Assembly (NCBI RefSeq): GCF_031143425.1
Contig: NC_090446.1
Span: forward strand, 658,027,717-658,091,716
DNA from: Pleurodeles waltl
Lineage: Eukaryota > Chordata > Amphibia > Caudata > Salamandridae
DNA length: 64,000 bases
Direction: 5' to 3'
Part shown: positions 54,331 to 64,000 of the stretch, in pieces
Layout: each line of letters starts with the position of its first letter
Numbering within the stretch: position 1 is the first letter of the stretch
The notes under the pieces: generated by a model
Told to the model about the DNA's origin: nothing
Database searches by the model: none
What the model saw: only the letters and a program-made list of their open reading frames with translations
Made by a program: the position numbers and the translations under genes

Positions 54331-56292
54331 TAAGCATCCAAAACATTGGAATGTCTATGCTCTTTGACATACAGCAGGTTTAAACCTGCTCTTCATAAAT
54401 GCAACCTTAACCCCAACATAATGTAAATGCTTGTAGTGGTGTGTCTCTGCCTGTCCAATTAAAAATGTGTGAATAATTATTACTTATATAGTCATTTGTT
54501 ATTTTATTATAGGGTTCATCAATATGGTTGTCTGCAGGACTAGTTGCTTGCTCCCCAACCCTGATTTAGGTATCGCCTGATGTGGAGGCTCACAGTGTAG
54601 CGTAACACTACAGCCACCATATTGTTACCCTGCCTGTACCTGTACAGCTGTGGCCTCCGTTAAAATTATGCCCTCCCCTGAAAAAATGTCTGTCTATGCC
54701 CATGGTTATCAAAATGTTACATATTAGACAATAAAGGAACCTGAAGGGCTCTTACAAAAAATACCAGAAATTGTAAACATATGTAAAGAAATAAATACCT
54801 GGCAATAGTAGCTCACGGATTAATGACCAGCTTTACTACAGTATAAGATGAAAGGGTAGCTGATAGAAGAGAGAGGAAGCTCATGAAGAAGAGTTGGGGG
54901 TGGAGAGATGAATGGTGGTAGAGAAGGATACTGCCGGCAGGAGAAGCACCAGAGGAGAGATCAGTTACATTTCTCAAGCTGTTGGAAGAGGAAGAGTCTC
55001 ATGCACTGTTTCTGAGGGTTAGTAAAAAGCTTTAAGCACATATTGCAGTTACAAGAAAATACGGGGATTATTAAACCCTAAATTGGATTTCCTTCTTACA
55101 ATTGTTGTTCCTGCTGTAGCTTTTAATTTTTAGAGTTTAGCCATGTGGGAGCAACATTGTAAATCAGCAGTGCTCCTCCTCCACTAAACTTATGGTTCGA
55201 CAGCTCCATTGAGGTTGGGAGAACCTCCTGGTTTCTTATGAAGAAGCATCAACTTGCACCACCGTTGGAAAACTCTGAACTAGTGGTCGATCAACCATGG
55301 TGCTATTAGGTTGCAGTTGTAGCCAATCCACCCCATTTTGGGTGGAGCAGACTTCTCTACATACCTTTGTCTGGGACTAGCATGCAAGGAAGGTAATTGA
55401 AATAATTACCACAATGCACAGGACAAAAACCTACTGTTGAAGGATCATTTTCTTTTTGATTTTGAAGAAACAGACTCCTTCTTTGAGAATTTGTTTCTTC
55501 AAAGCAAAAAATCTTTTCTGTCTGTATGTATCAAACAAGGCAGACACTCACAAACTTTCAGCCATTTCAGTACTGCCTCTCTAGTGGCAGATCTACTGAA
55601 GGCACAGGTGGCCCCGTCTGTCTCACAGGGATCTCTAAATGTGTGACAGTGATCTTCTTATGCCCTTTGCTGAACCCTTTGCTGATACCACGCAATGGCA
55701 TTTCACATATCAGGGTCTCAATGACAGGACTGAAAGTTATATAAATAACTTTAGTCTTGCTTTTGAACTGCAAGTTAATCTGACAGAGTCAAGCAGGTTT
55801 GCTTACAGAGACACAACTGTGATGGGTAGATGTCAGTGCTTTTTATGATTTCCACATGGATCATAGCTTTTTTCCTTCTAATAAGGTGTCTCTGCTTGTT
55901 TGACGATTTGCTTAATTGGGTGATTCATAGTGGGTTGTGGATCTAAAGTAAAAGTAGGAATATTGTATCAGATGCAACCAGGGGGAGGGGTGTCGAGTTG
56001 CTAGTAACAAGATGGTCGGACTATGTTCAGATATATTGTTTAGAATAATTTGCAATTTTTCCGTTTTTTGGGACCAGTTTGGATGACTTTTCTGCCATTC
56101 AGAATATTATATTTGTAAAGAAAGCCAAAAGGTGAACAACTGATTGGAAGGAAGATACTTTGATGAATATTTGAGTATTTTCTGAATGCTGAAAAAATCA
56201 ACACCGACCTCTTCTAGCTGAGTCCCAGAAGCGCAGTGTAGAGTTTGATCAGCTGGTAAGAAATGTAAAAATCTGCAATTCATTTTAAAGAT
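54331..56292. other. unassigned sequence
   Basis: Nothing recognisable. Overlapping open frames at 55437-55848 on the plus strand have no known motif. Confidence 0.4.
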
Positions 56293-56621
56293 TAAGGCCC
56301 TTATTACAACCCTGGCAGTTGGTGTTAAAGCGGCGGTAATACCGCAAACAGGCCGGCGGAACAAAAATGGGATTACGACTGTGGCGGAAACCGGTAACAT
56401 AGACAGACACTTTAACACTCCGACGCCACGGTGGTAGAAACAAACACCGCAGCGGACACCGCCAACAGGCAGGCAGGAGACAAAGTACCGCCCACTGTAT
56501 TAAAAGAGGCCTATCCGGCACCTTTTCTGGGGCGAAACCAACACTGTCAAAAGCATGGCGGAAACAGTACACAGAAGGGAAAACACTCAGCTCTCAACAC
56601 CCAACGAGGAACCAGGACGCC

Positions 56622-56704
56622 ATGGAGCCCGAACTTCAGGTGTTACCCATGTTGGTTAACCTCCTCATCTACCAGGAGTGCAAACGGCAGCGACGGTCAC
56701 CACG
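56622..56704 (+). CDS. Harbinger B transposase, exon 1
   Basis: ATG at 56622, 27 codons plus 2 bases (MEPELQVLPMLVNLLIYQE...), ending at a CG|GTGAGT donor. Length, phase, N-terminus and donor equal those of copy A exon 1, while the intervening residues differ. Joining to 61171 keeps the frame. This supports a short, real first exon separated from the rest by about 4.5 kb. Confidence 0.7.
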
Positions 56705-57149
56705 GTGAGTACTGCATCTACAACACAGGGTTGGGGGGGAGGAAAGAGAGTAACACAAACACGCAACACCCCCACCCTCACCCTCACACACAACATACAC
56801 ACAAGTACATGCAGCAACATTACGTATACACCCCCCCACCCACTGGAAGAACGCAAGGACAAAAGGAAATTATTGTAACGATTGTTATCATTAAAAACCC
56901 AATAGTCAAAACTCCAAATTCAGTATAAACAAATATGTGCACCAATTACACAAGTCCAATAGTGTACTAATCATTGTCCGTGGACCACTGGGCCCAAAAT
57001 GCATGGGCGAGGCCCACAGATGATGCCTGACTGGAAACGGAGAGAGCACAGCTGTGGCATCAGATCGAAAATATACAGGCACCTCAGGGGGAGGAGGGCA
57101 CCTCAGCCTGATGAACACATGACACCACTGCTGTACGAGGGGGCTCCAT

Positions 57150-57325
57150 GCCTATTGCTGTATCCTGGGGAATGCAAAGCCACAGTCTCTCAAGTCTCTC
57201 CAGTGGGTTGTTTGCCCACTACTTTATCCTGGGAATGCAAAGCCACAGTCTCTCAAGTCTCTCCAGTAGGTGGTTTGCCCACTGCTTTATCCTGGGGAGT
57301 GCAAAGCCACAGTCTCTCAAGTGGA
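57150..57325. repeat. 64-bp minisatellite, short allele in copy B
   Basis: About 2.6 units of the repeat that has about 9.5 units in copy A, sharing 'gcaaagccacagtctctcaa'. Confidence 0.85.
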
Positions 57326-57815
57326 TGTCATTCTTCACTGGTTCTGGAGGGGGCCTTGTGCCCATAGAGCTTCATCCTGCCAAGGATAGGGTGAGTGGAT
57401 GCTTTTCTCCACTGGTTCTGGAGGGGGCCTGGTGCCCAGAGTGCTTCTTCCTGCCAAGGACTGAGGTAGTGGATGTATCTCTCCACTGGTTCTGGAGGGG
57501 GCCTGGTGCCCAGAGTGCTGCATCCTACCAAGGACTGAGGTAGTGGATGTGATACTCCACTGGTTCTGGAGTGGGCCTGGTGCCCAGAGTGCTTCATCCT
57601 GCCAAGGACTGAGGTAGTGGATGTATCTCTCCACTGGTTCTGGAGGGGGCTTTGTGCCCAGAGTGCTTCATCCTGCCATGGACTGAGGTAGTGGATGTGA
57701 TACTCCACTTGTTCTGAAGGGGGCTTTGTGCCCAGAGTGCTTCATACTGCCAAGGACTGAGGTAGTGGATGTATCTCTCCACTGGTTCTGGAGGGGGCAT
57801 GGTGCCCAGAGTGCT
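57325..57815. repeat. 74-bp minisatellite in the transposase intron
   Basis: About six to seven 74-bp units carry 'ctctccactggttctggagg', 'cctggtgcccagagtgcttc' and 'atcctgccaaggactgaggta'. Copy A has a single related unit after its 64-bp array ('tctccactggttctggatgg', 14140-14160). This array therefore amplified in copy B only. Confidence 0.9.
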
Positions 57816-58055
57816 CCACGTGCAGTGTGGCCGGTACAATTTCCTGACCTGGGTGGGTGTGCCACAAGATCTGCGAGATTCAGGTAGCATGATATGCCAT
57901 GGAGGCAGCGACATACCCCACACTGCTGCAGCTGCGCCTTCCACCTGCAGGTGCAAACAGTGATGGAAGAAATGCCTCATGGAATCTGCCCAGGGTCCGG
58001 GAACTCTCCTCCAGCCTCAGACGACCGACCAATGGGGATGGTAGCCATGTAAGCG

Positions 58056-58310
58056 GTGGTGCCTGTGTCTGAGGACGTGGCGGAACCAGTGGCAGTGCTT
58101 GCGGCGGTGTCTGTCGCAGCGGTGCTTGCAGCAGTGTCTGTTGCGGCGGTGCTGGCATTGGTGCTGGCGGCGGTGCATGGGTCAGCACCTGCTGAGGGAC
58201 ACAGCAGGACGTCTACTGCAGCCTCAGATGGCTGCCCACTGGGAAAGAGGCTGGGGGCTGTGCAGGTGGCAGTGCAGGTGGCGGTTGTGGTGGCGGGCAG
58301 CTAGCGGTGT
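58056..58310. repeat. degenerate 'ggcggtg' tandem repeat
   Basis: Irregular repeats of 'gcggtgcttgc', 'gcagtgtctgt' and 'ggcggcggtg' occupy the place where copy A has its 'gcggtgcttt' 35-bp array. Probably an older or collapsed state of the same repeat-prone intron sequence. Confidence 0.6.
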
Positions 58311-59227
58311 TTGCCCCTGTACAGGTTTGCGTGGTCGTGGACAGAAAGTGTGACACTGGTCCCTCAGTCGGTGCCACCATGCCCTCTCCTGACCTGCTCT
58401 TCAGCGTTTGGCCCTTCCCCAGCTTTGATGGTGCCGCATTTGTCTTGTCACTATCCCCTTTGGTTTTTGCTGAGTCCCTGGTGGCTGGTACTTTCGGCTT
58501 CTCCCTCCAGGATGTGGGCACCTTTTTCACCTGGCAGGTGGCGGAATGTCCTTGCCCTCGCTACGTGGCACACTGGCAGCCCTGATGGGTGGCGCACTCG
58601 ATGACCCTGCAGTTGCTGACACCACTGTGCCTGGGGATTTGGTGGCTGAGGTGCTGGGCTGGGACCTGGAAAGCCTGGCCCTAGGGGAAAGACGGGGGGA
58701 GGTGAAGGGAAGAGGTCAAGGTTTGCCAGGAAAAGTTTTTAAGACACACTGGGACGGGAAGATGGAGGGGTTTTGGGAGTGGATGGCTGTTGGGTGGGTG
58801 TGTGCCTGCGTTTGTGTAATTTGGGAGGAGGGCTCACTGACACACTGGGAGAGGACACAGGGGATGTGTGAATGGTAGTGGGGGTGGTGAGTGCACGTGA
58901 GCGGTGTGTGGTGATGGGCGTGCTTGTGATGGAGGCAGTGGCTGAGGATGTAGTGCATGCAGGTGTGGGTGGAGACAAGACGGAGGGAGGAGGAGGACGT
59001 GGAGGAGTGGGACACGGTGGAGGCAGTGGATGTTGCTGTGTCTGCATGGGGATGGTGCGAGTGCCTGTGGGATGTGTGGTGCTTATGTTTGCAATGTCCA
59101 CTCTTGTGTGTTGATGAGTGTGCATGCTTGTCTGATGGTGTGCTTGCGATAGGCTATGGTACAGGGGATTGGGTCTGGGTGGAGGAAGTTGGAGGGGGGA
59201 GGCTGGACACAGGGACAATGGCTGCCA

Positions 59228-60728
59228 TCAGTGTTGAAGCCAGAGCCTGAAATGCTCTCTGTTGGGCTGCCTGCCCAGAATGATGCCCTCCAGGTATGCA
59301 TTTGTTTGTTGCAAATGCCTCTCTGCACCCTGGATGGCATTCACAATGGTAGATTGCCCAACAGTGAGGGATCTCAGGAGGTCAATAGCCTCCTCAATGA
59401 GGGCAGCAGGGCTGACTGGGGCAGGGCCTGAGGTGCCTGGGGGGGCGAAAGAGATGCCCACCCTCCTGGGTGAGCGGGCACGGGACACACGCTGAGAGGC
59501 TGCTGGGAGGACGGTGCTGGTATGGGGGGTAGCGGCTATACCTATTGATGCGATGGGCACAGAGGTGCCCACCACCGCAAGGGATCTCCCATCAGAGGAG
59601 GAGTCGCTGTCACTGCTGTCTGCTCCTGTCCCCGCCGTGGAGCTCCCTTCGCCCTCTGTCCCACTGGTGGCTTCAGACTCCGTTGTTTCGCCCTCCAGGG
59701 CCAAGTGGGTTGCAGCTCCCTCCTGCTCCGGTGCCAATGCTCTTCCGCCTGATGATGCTATTGCACACAAGAACAGGGAGACCACAAAAAGGGGGGGGGG
59801 GAGACAGAAGAAAGACATGTTCAGTTCATGCAACACCACTACCGTTGGCGGACACAACACACAGGGAGCAGCCCTCTGCACTACGCCATGCACTGACAGT
59901 TCCTAGAAATTTCAGCTGACCATGGGGTACGAGGCCTAAGACCAATTGCTGCACACCTGGAAGTCACAGGAGCCTGACTAGGTGTAGATGGCTATTACCA
60001 CTGGTGGATTTTGGGTGCCACATGGCCTGCCTCACAAGGGACCTTGTCTACCAAGTTTGCCCTGGCCTAGGGGAACCCACTGCCCACCTCCCCCACCCAG
60101 ACACCCCGTAATGCGTGCAGAGTCAGCTGAATGAGAGTGTACTCACCCCCTTGTGGCTGCTGTGATGCCCTCAAGCCCCCATCCAACTCCGGATAGGCCA
60201 CTGCCAGGATCCGGAACATCAGGGGGGTCATGGTGCAAAGGGCACCCCTCCCACGTTGGGAGGCCATCCCCAGCTGGGCCTCTGCCATCTTCTAGCTCCA
60301 GTGGCGCAGGTCCTCCCATCTTTTCCGGCAGTGGGTGCTCCATCTGTGGTAGATCCCCAGGGTCCGGACATCCTTGGCATTAGCACGCCAAATACCCTTC
60401 TTCTGGTGGGCACTGACCTAGAGGAATGGTACAGGGGGAAAGGAAATTACTCACCTGTCCGGACCGTCATACTCATTGACCCCCAGTTCCCACCCTTGCC
60501 CTGATGCGCATACACTCCCCATCCGCACATGCAGACCTCAGCCCCCCCATGTATCTTCCATCCACACCACTCAAAACAGGCATTGCCCATGCAGCATACT
60601 CACAGTGTACTCACCTGTTTGTCTGGAGGACCGTACAGTTGCGTGTACTGGGGGAGGCCCCCATCCACTAGTTTCTCCAACTCCTCTGAAGTGAAGGCAG
60701 GGGCCCTTTTCCCAGACCCATGAGCCAT
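59228..60728 (-). pseudogene. Harbinger B Myb/SANT-like gene 1 (three exons, one nonsense codon)
   Basis: Exon 1 is 60728-60615 (38 codons, MAHGSGKRAPAFTSEELEKL..., donor CAG|GTGAGT, phase 0). Exon 2 is 60417-60147 (TAG acceptor; 'THCRKRWEDLRHWS', 'AEAQLGMASQRGRG', 'PLMFRILAVAYPELDG'; GTGAGT donor, phase 1). Exon 3 is 59757-59228 (TAG acceptor; Ser/Asp-rich region, then a helical part 'IEEAIDLLRSLTVGQ', 'AIQGAERHLQQTNAYLEG'). Predicted length is 304 residues apart from one TAG at 60294-60292, in the Myb-like domain. Exon 1 has the same length as in copy A. It is entirely inside transposase intron 1, on the opposite strand. Confidence 0.75.
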
Positions 60729-61170
60729 CGTCGCTTCCAGACACAGGTCCCAGCAGCACTTGCAGTGTAGGTCCTCTCCTGTTGAAGGTCAGGTATCAAG
60801 TGAATGAACAGACAGAAAATGGCGGTCACGTATGCGGCAGTGCATACCGTCACCGCCGGCGTACTTCGTCATTAGCTCCTGGGACCCACAGGGCCCAATG
60901 TTAACCAATGCAGAATTGCGCCGCGGTCTTCGACCGCCCACCGCAACGGTGTAGAATACCAGAGCAGTTACCTCATATCCCCTGTCACACCTTACAGGTC
61001 AGGCAGCCGCCATTTCAGGAGGCCACATGGGAGGGATGTTAACTGCGTCACACCTATCTAGGCCGGGAATATAGACAGATACCGGCACTTTGCGAATAAA
61101 TAACGTTTCTGCAAATAACACATTGTGATACCTCAGTGTTGGATGACTCTCTGCTCGCTGTTCTCCATAG

Positions 61171-62288
61171 GGCACATCTGCTGGGGCAGGTGATGAGATG
61201 GTGGCATCATCCGGTGTACAGACCCCTGGTGGACCTGTCGACAATGGAAGGGAGACACATCCTAGTCACATAACGACATGATCGTGCAACAATCCAGGAA
61301 CTGTGTGCCCAGTTGGAGCCGGACCTGATGTCAGCTATCCGCCATCCCTCAGGAATCCCCCCTCTAGTGCAGGTACTGTCTGTACTCCATTTCCTGGCCA
61401 GTGGGTCTTTTCAAACAACAGTGGCCATGGCATCAGTGATGTCCCAGCCAATGTTCTCCAACGTGTTGAACAGAGTGTTGTCTGCCCTGCTGAAACACAT
61501 GCACAGCTACATCGTTTTCCCTCAGGTGGAGGATTTGCTCACAGTGAAAGGTGACTTTTATGCCCTGGAACATATCCCCAACATCATTGGTGCCATTGAT
61601 GGTACACATGTGGCATTTGTAACCCCGCAGGAATTAACAGGTGTACAGAAACCGGAAGAGCAACCATTCTATGAATGTGTAGATGGTGTGCTTGACAGAC
61701 CAGTACACCTCCATTGTGAATGCCAAGTATCCTGGCTCAGTCCATGACGCTTGCATTTTGAGGAATAGCAGCATCCCTTATGTGATGGGCCAACTCCAGA
61801 GGCATTGTGTGTGGCTAATAGGTGAGTCTAAAGTCCCCACACTGTTTCATTTGCTGTCTGGGTATGGGGCTGACCCTAAGGGTTAGTGTTTGTCTAACAG
61901 TTGTCCCTCGACATTTGAAGGTGGCTCTGGATGCCCCAACCTGTCATGGCTACTGACCCCAGTGAGGAATCCCAGGATAAGGGCAAAGGAACGCTACAAT
62001 CAGGCACATGGGCGAACTAGGAGGGTGATCAAACGCACCTTCGGCCTCCTGAAGGCCAGATTCCGGTGCCTCCACCTGACAGGTGGCTCCCTATACTACT
62101 CACCGAAGAAGGTGTGCCAGATAATTGTGGCCTGCTGTATGCTGCACAACCCTGCTTTGCGACGCCAGGTGCCTTTTCTGCAGAAGGATGGGCCAGATGG
62201 TGGTCTTGTGGCAGCTGTGGAGCCTGTGGACAGTGAAGAAGAGGATGTCAACAACCAAAACAATATCATCATGCAATACTTTCAGTGA
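61171..62288 (+). pseudogene. Harbinger B transposase, exons 2-3 (stop, frameshift, E-to-K)
   Basis: The acceptor 'ctccatag' joins exon 1 in frame. Exon 2 runs 61171-61821 with an early TAA near 61270 ('HILVT*RHDRATIQELC'), a frameshift near 61640 and a TAG at about 61679. A 99-bp GT-AG intron (61822-61920) splits 'LIG/GSG'. Exon 3 runs to 62288. DDE residues: first Asp in 'AIDGTH', second in 'PGSVHDACILRN'. The third position, normally Glu in the 'xERTFG' context of Harbinger transposases, is Lys ('RVIKRTFGLLKARFRC', AAA at 62031-62033). Without the defects the protein would be about 367 residues. Confidence 0.85.
61822..61920 (+). other. 99-bp spliceosomal-type intron present only in copy B
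   Basis: Donor G|GTGAGT, acceptor TTGAAG|GT. The flanking coding sequence joins in phase 1 to read LIG-GSGCPNL. In copy A the same codons are contiguous (LLGDSGYPNL, about 17130-17160) with no trace of an intron. An alternative acceptor, 'ctaacag', 20 bases upstream would shift the frame. Confidence 0.65.
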
Positions 62289-62559
62289 GACACAGGTAAG
62301 AAGATGTCACTGCTTCCCACATCTCATACTATTGTTGGAACTAGCATAGGTCTGTCATTTTCATTTAGTGTATGGACCCTGACTTGTCACTTTGACTTTC
62401 CATTTCACAGATCTGGGTCCCACTATGTTTACTGCTGGCCTACAGCTGTGTTACATTGGTATGTGAACAAGTAAATTGACATTGCTATATTCCATAGTTA
62501 TTGCAATTACACATTTGTGAAAGCAGACTGACTCCAGATTGTTTTGTGACAGAAGTGTG

Positions 62560-62565
62560 TTTATT
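62560..62565 (-). terminator. polyadenylation signal of Myb2 copy B (AATAAA, minus strand)
   Basis: Plus-strand TTTATT in the same sequence context as the copy A signal at 17305-17310, downstream of the Myb2 coding end. Confidence 0.45.
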
Positions 62566-62800
62566 CCTGTGCTAATAAGTGGAGGGGGTTGTAAAATGGG
62601 CTGGGGGATGGTGGAGGAATGTCCATGGCCGAGTCCAGTCTTTTTGTTTCACAGGTGCATTGTCCAAAGGGGCATAGGAAGTGGAGCAATGGCAGTTTAA
62701 GAATGGACAGGGTGACATAGTGGAACAGAAAGGTGACATTCAGGGGGGTCTCATTTCCTGGCAGGCGTCTTGGCAATGTTCTCCGTCTTGTTCCTGGATC

Positions 62801-64000
62801 TCAGGGACGGTTTGTGGGGTTGTTCTCCATCTGCAGGGGGTGGGGTGCTGGTGTCCTGTTGTTCCTGTGGTGGTGCCTCCTGTCCACTAGCGCTTGCGGA
62901 GGTAGAGGGCTGTTCATCGTCCAGGCTAGTGTCAGGGTCCCCTTGTTGTGCCAGCTGGTGTTGACAAGGTCTGCCAACACCCCTGCAATGGTGACCAGAG
63001 TGGTGTTAATGGGCTTCAAGTCCTCCCTGATCCCAAGGTAGTGTTCCTCCTGCAGCCGCTGTGTCTCCTGAAACTTGGCCAGTACCATTGCCATTGTCTC
63101 CTGGGAATGATGGTAAGCTCCCATGATGTTGGAGAGTGCCTCGTGGAGTGTCAGTTCCCTGGGCCTGTCCTCCCCCTGTCGCACAGCAGTCCTCCCAGGT
63201 TCCCTGTTATACTGTGCCTCTGTCCCCTGAACCGTGTGCCCACTGCCACTGCCCCCAGGTCCCTGATTGTCTTGGGTTGGTGGGTTTGCCTGGGTTCCCT
63301 GTAGTGGTGGACACACTGCTGATTGATGTGTCTTGGGGACAGAGGGATGGACCCGCTTATTGGGTGCTGTGCTGGTGTTTCCTGAGGGGGAGGCTCTGTG
63401 GTGGCTTGTGACAGTGTCAGGGGAACCGACTGTCCCGAGGACCCAGATGGGCCGGGCTAGTCATCTTGATCCAGGCGTGCAGAGCTGCTGTCATCACTGT
63501 GGGCCTCTTCTGTGGGGGGACTGGATATGTCTGGCACCTCCTGTCCGGTGACATTGGGTAGGGGTCCTGTTGCGGTGTAAATGCATAATTATTGTATCTG
63601 TGATTGCCATTGTGTGCAATGGGTGGTTGACCCTCTACTCCAGTGCTTGCATTATTGACTTGGTCCTTGTGTGATTGGTGATTTTGGGGCATGAGTGAGT
63701 CTCTGTACTGGACATGCTTGGGTGATTGGTGTACATGCATTGGTGTTACATGCAGGGCTTGGTTTTGGGATGTGTGGGTTCAGTTGGTGGGGTATCTGTG
63801 GGTTGTTGGGGTGATGGGTGTGAGGGTAAGGGTGGGACTATGTGATGGCTTGCAGGTGGGGTGGGGGGATAATGTAGTAAAGATTTGACTTACCAGAGTC
63901 CAGTCCCCCTGCTACTCCTGCGAGGCCCTCAGGATGCAGTATTACCAAGACTTGCTCCTCCCATGTTGTTAGTTGTGGGGAGGAGGTGGGGTCCACCGCC
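62801..64000 (-). pseudogene. Harbinger B Myb/SANT-like gene 2 (exon 1 partial, exon 2 with stop)
   Basis: Exon 1 enters from beyond the window and ends at 63894 with a CTG|GTAAGT donor. Exon 2 starts at 63566 after an AACAG acceptor, both in the same phase as copy A. A TAG at 63459-63457 replaces the CAG of copy A ('DPDDQPG'). Downstream, 'HEALSNIMGAYHHSQETMAMVLAK' and the Gly/Gln-rich segment are conserved. Near the C-terminus the frame shifts after 'VNTSWHN' relative to copy A. The DNA-binding part lies mostly outside the window. Confidence 0.75.

Larger units (their letters stand above)
56293..64000 (+). mobile_element. PIF/Harbinger DNA transposon, copy B (right end outside window)
   Basis: The left terminus 'ggcccttattacaaccctgg' (from about 56293) parallels copy A's 'ggtggtcattacaaccctgg', and the following 'ggtgttaaag', 'ccgcaaacaggccggcgg' and 'gacagacactttaacac' blocks match copy A. 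The gene plan is the same: transposase exon 1, intron with Myb1 on the minus strand, transposase exons, and convergent Myb2, whose exon 1 runs past base 64000. It differs in minisatellite content and has an additional transposase intron. Confidence 0.85.

Noticed and set aside
59545..59919. Plus-strand open frames opposite Myb1 exon 3
   Set aside because: They are antisense shadows of the spliced minus-strand gene, whose splice sites and coding motifs are supported.

Overview
This window looks like intergenic DNA from a very large, transposon-rich vertebrate genome, most likely a salamander or newt. The Iberian ribbed newt Pleurodeles waltl is my best guess, because long PIF/Harbinger elements, Ty3/gypsy elements with long LTRs, DIRS elements, Penelope-like elements, L1 and L2/CR1-type LINEs occur side by side. 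I found no convincing host gene, rRNA or tRNA gene. Nearly everything recognisable is mobile DNA, often nested, and most coding regions are broken. Species identity and family names are inferred from motifs, not from a database search.

Layout. 1-5470: mostly unassigned sequence with short tandem repeats, a diverged LTR fragment, a palindromic and G-rich block (2585-3530) and a Penelope-type terminal sequence carrying a hammerhead-ribozyme-like motif on the minus strand (4296-4353). 5470-7020: plus-strand Ty3/gypsy protease-RT fragment. 7030-12311: minus-strand gypsy element with the unusual order gag-PR-IN-RT-RH (Gmr1-like). Its probable 5' LTR begins at 12312 and ends at 22168, because a 7-kb Harbinger element (copy A, 12636-19600) and a LINE tail are inserted in it. 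Related LTRs without internal regions lie at 29755-32432, 36665-38361 and 38362-40561. 23208-26026: internally deleted DIRS element. 32519-33841: Penelope-like element with a GIY-YIG endonuclease between inverted arms. 34640-35646: minisatellite followed by four consecutive hairpins. 41545-46583: near full-length but decayed L1. 46590-47090: MITE-like element. 53380-54330: decayed LINE. 56293-64000: second Harbinger element (copy B), running off the window end.

The most interesting system is the Harbinger pair. Both copies share one gene plan. A plus-strand DDE transposase has a tiny first exon (27 codons plus 2 bases) near the left terminus and a 3.4-4.5 kb first intron. Inside that intron, on the opposite strand, lies a complete Myb/SANT-like gene (Myb1) and expanded minisatellites. 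A second, NAIF1-like Myb gene (Myb2) enters from the right terminus on the minus strand and converges on the transposase. Splice sites, intron phases and exon lengths agree between copies. In copy A, Myb2 is an uninterrupted predicted 400-residue, two-exon gene, while the transposase is broken only at two poly-C tracts. In copy B all three genes carry disabling changes, including loss of the third catalytic residue of the transposase.
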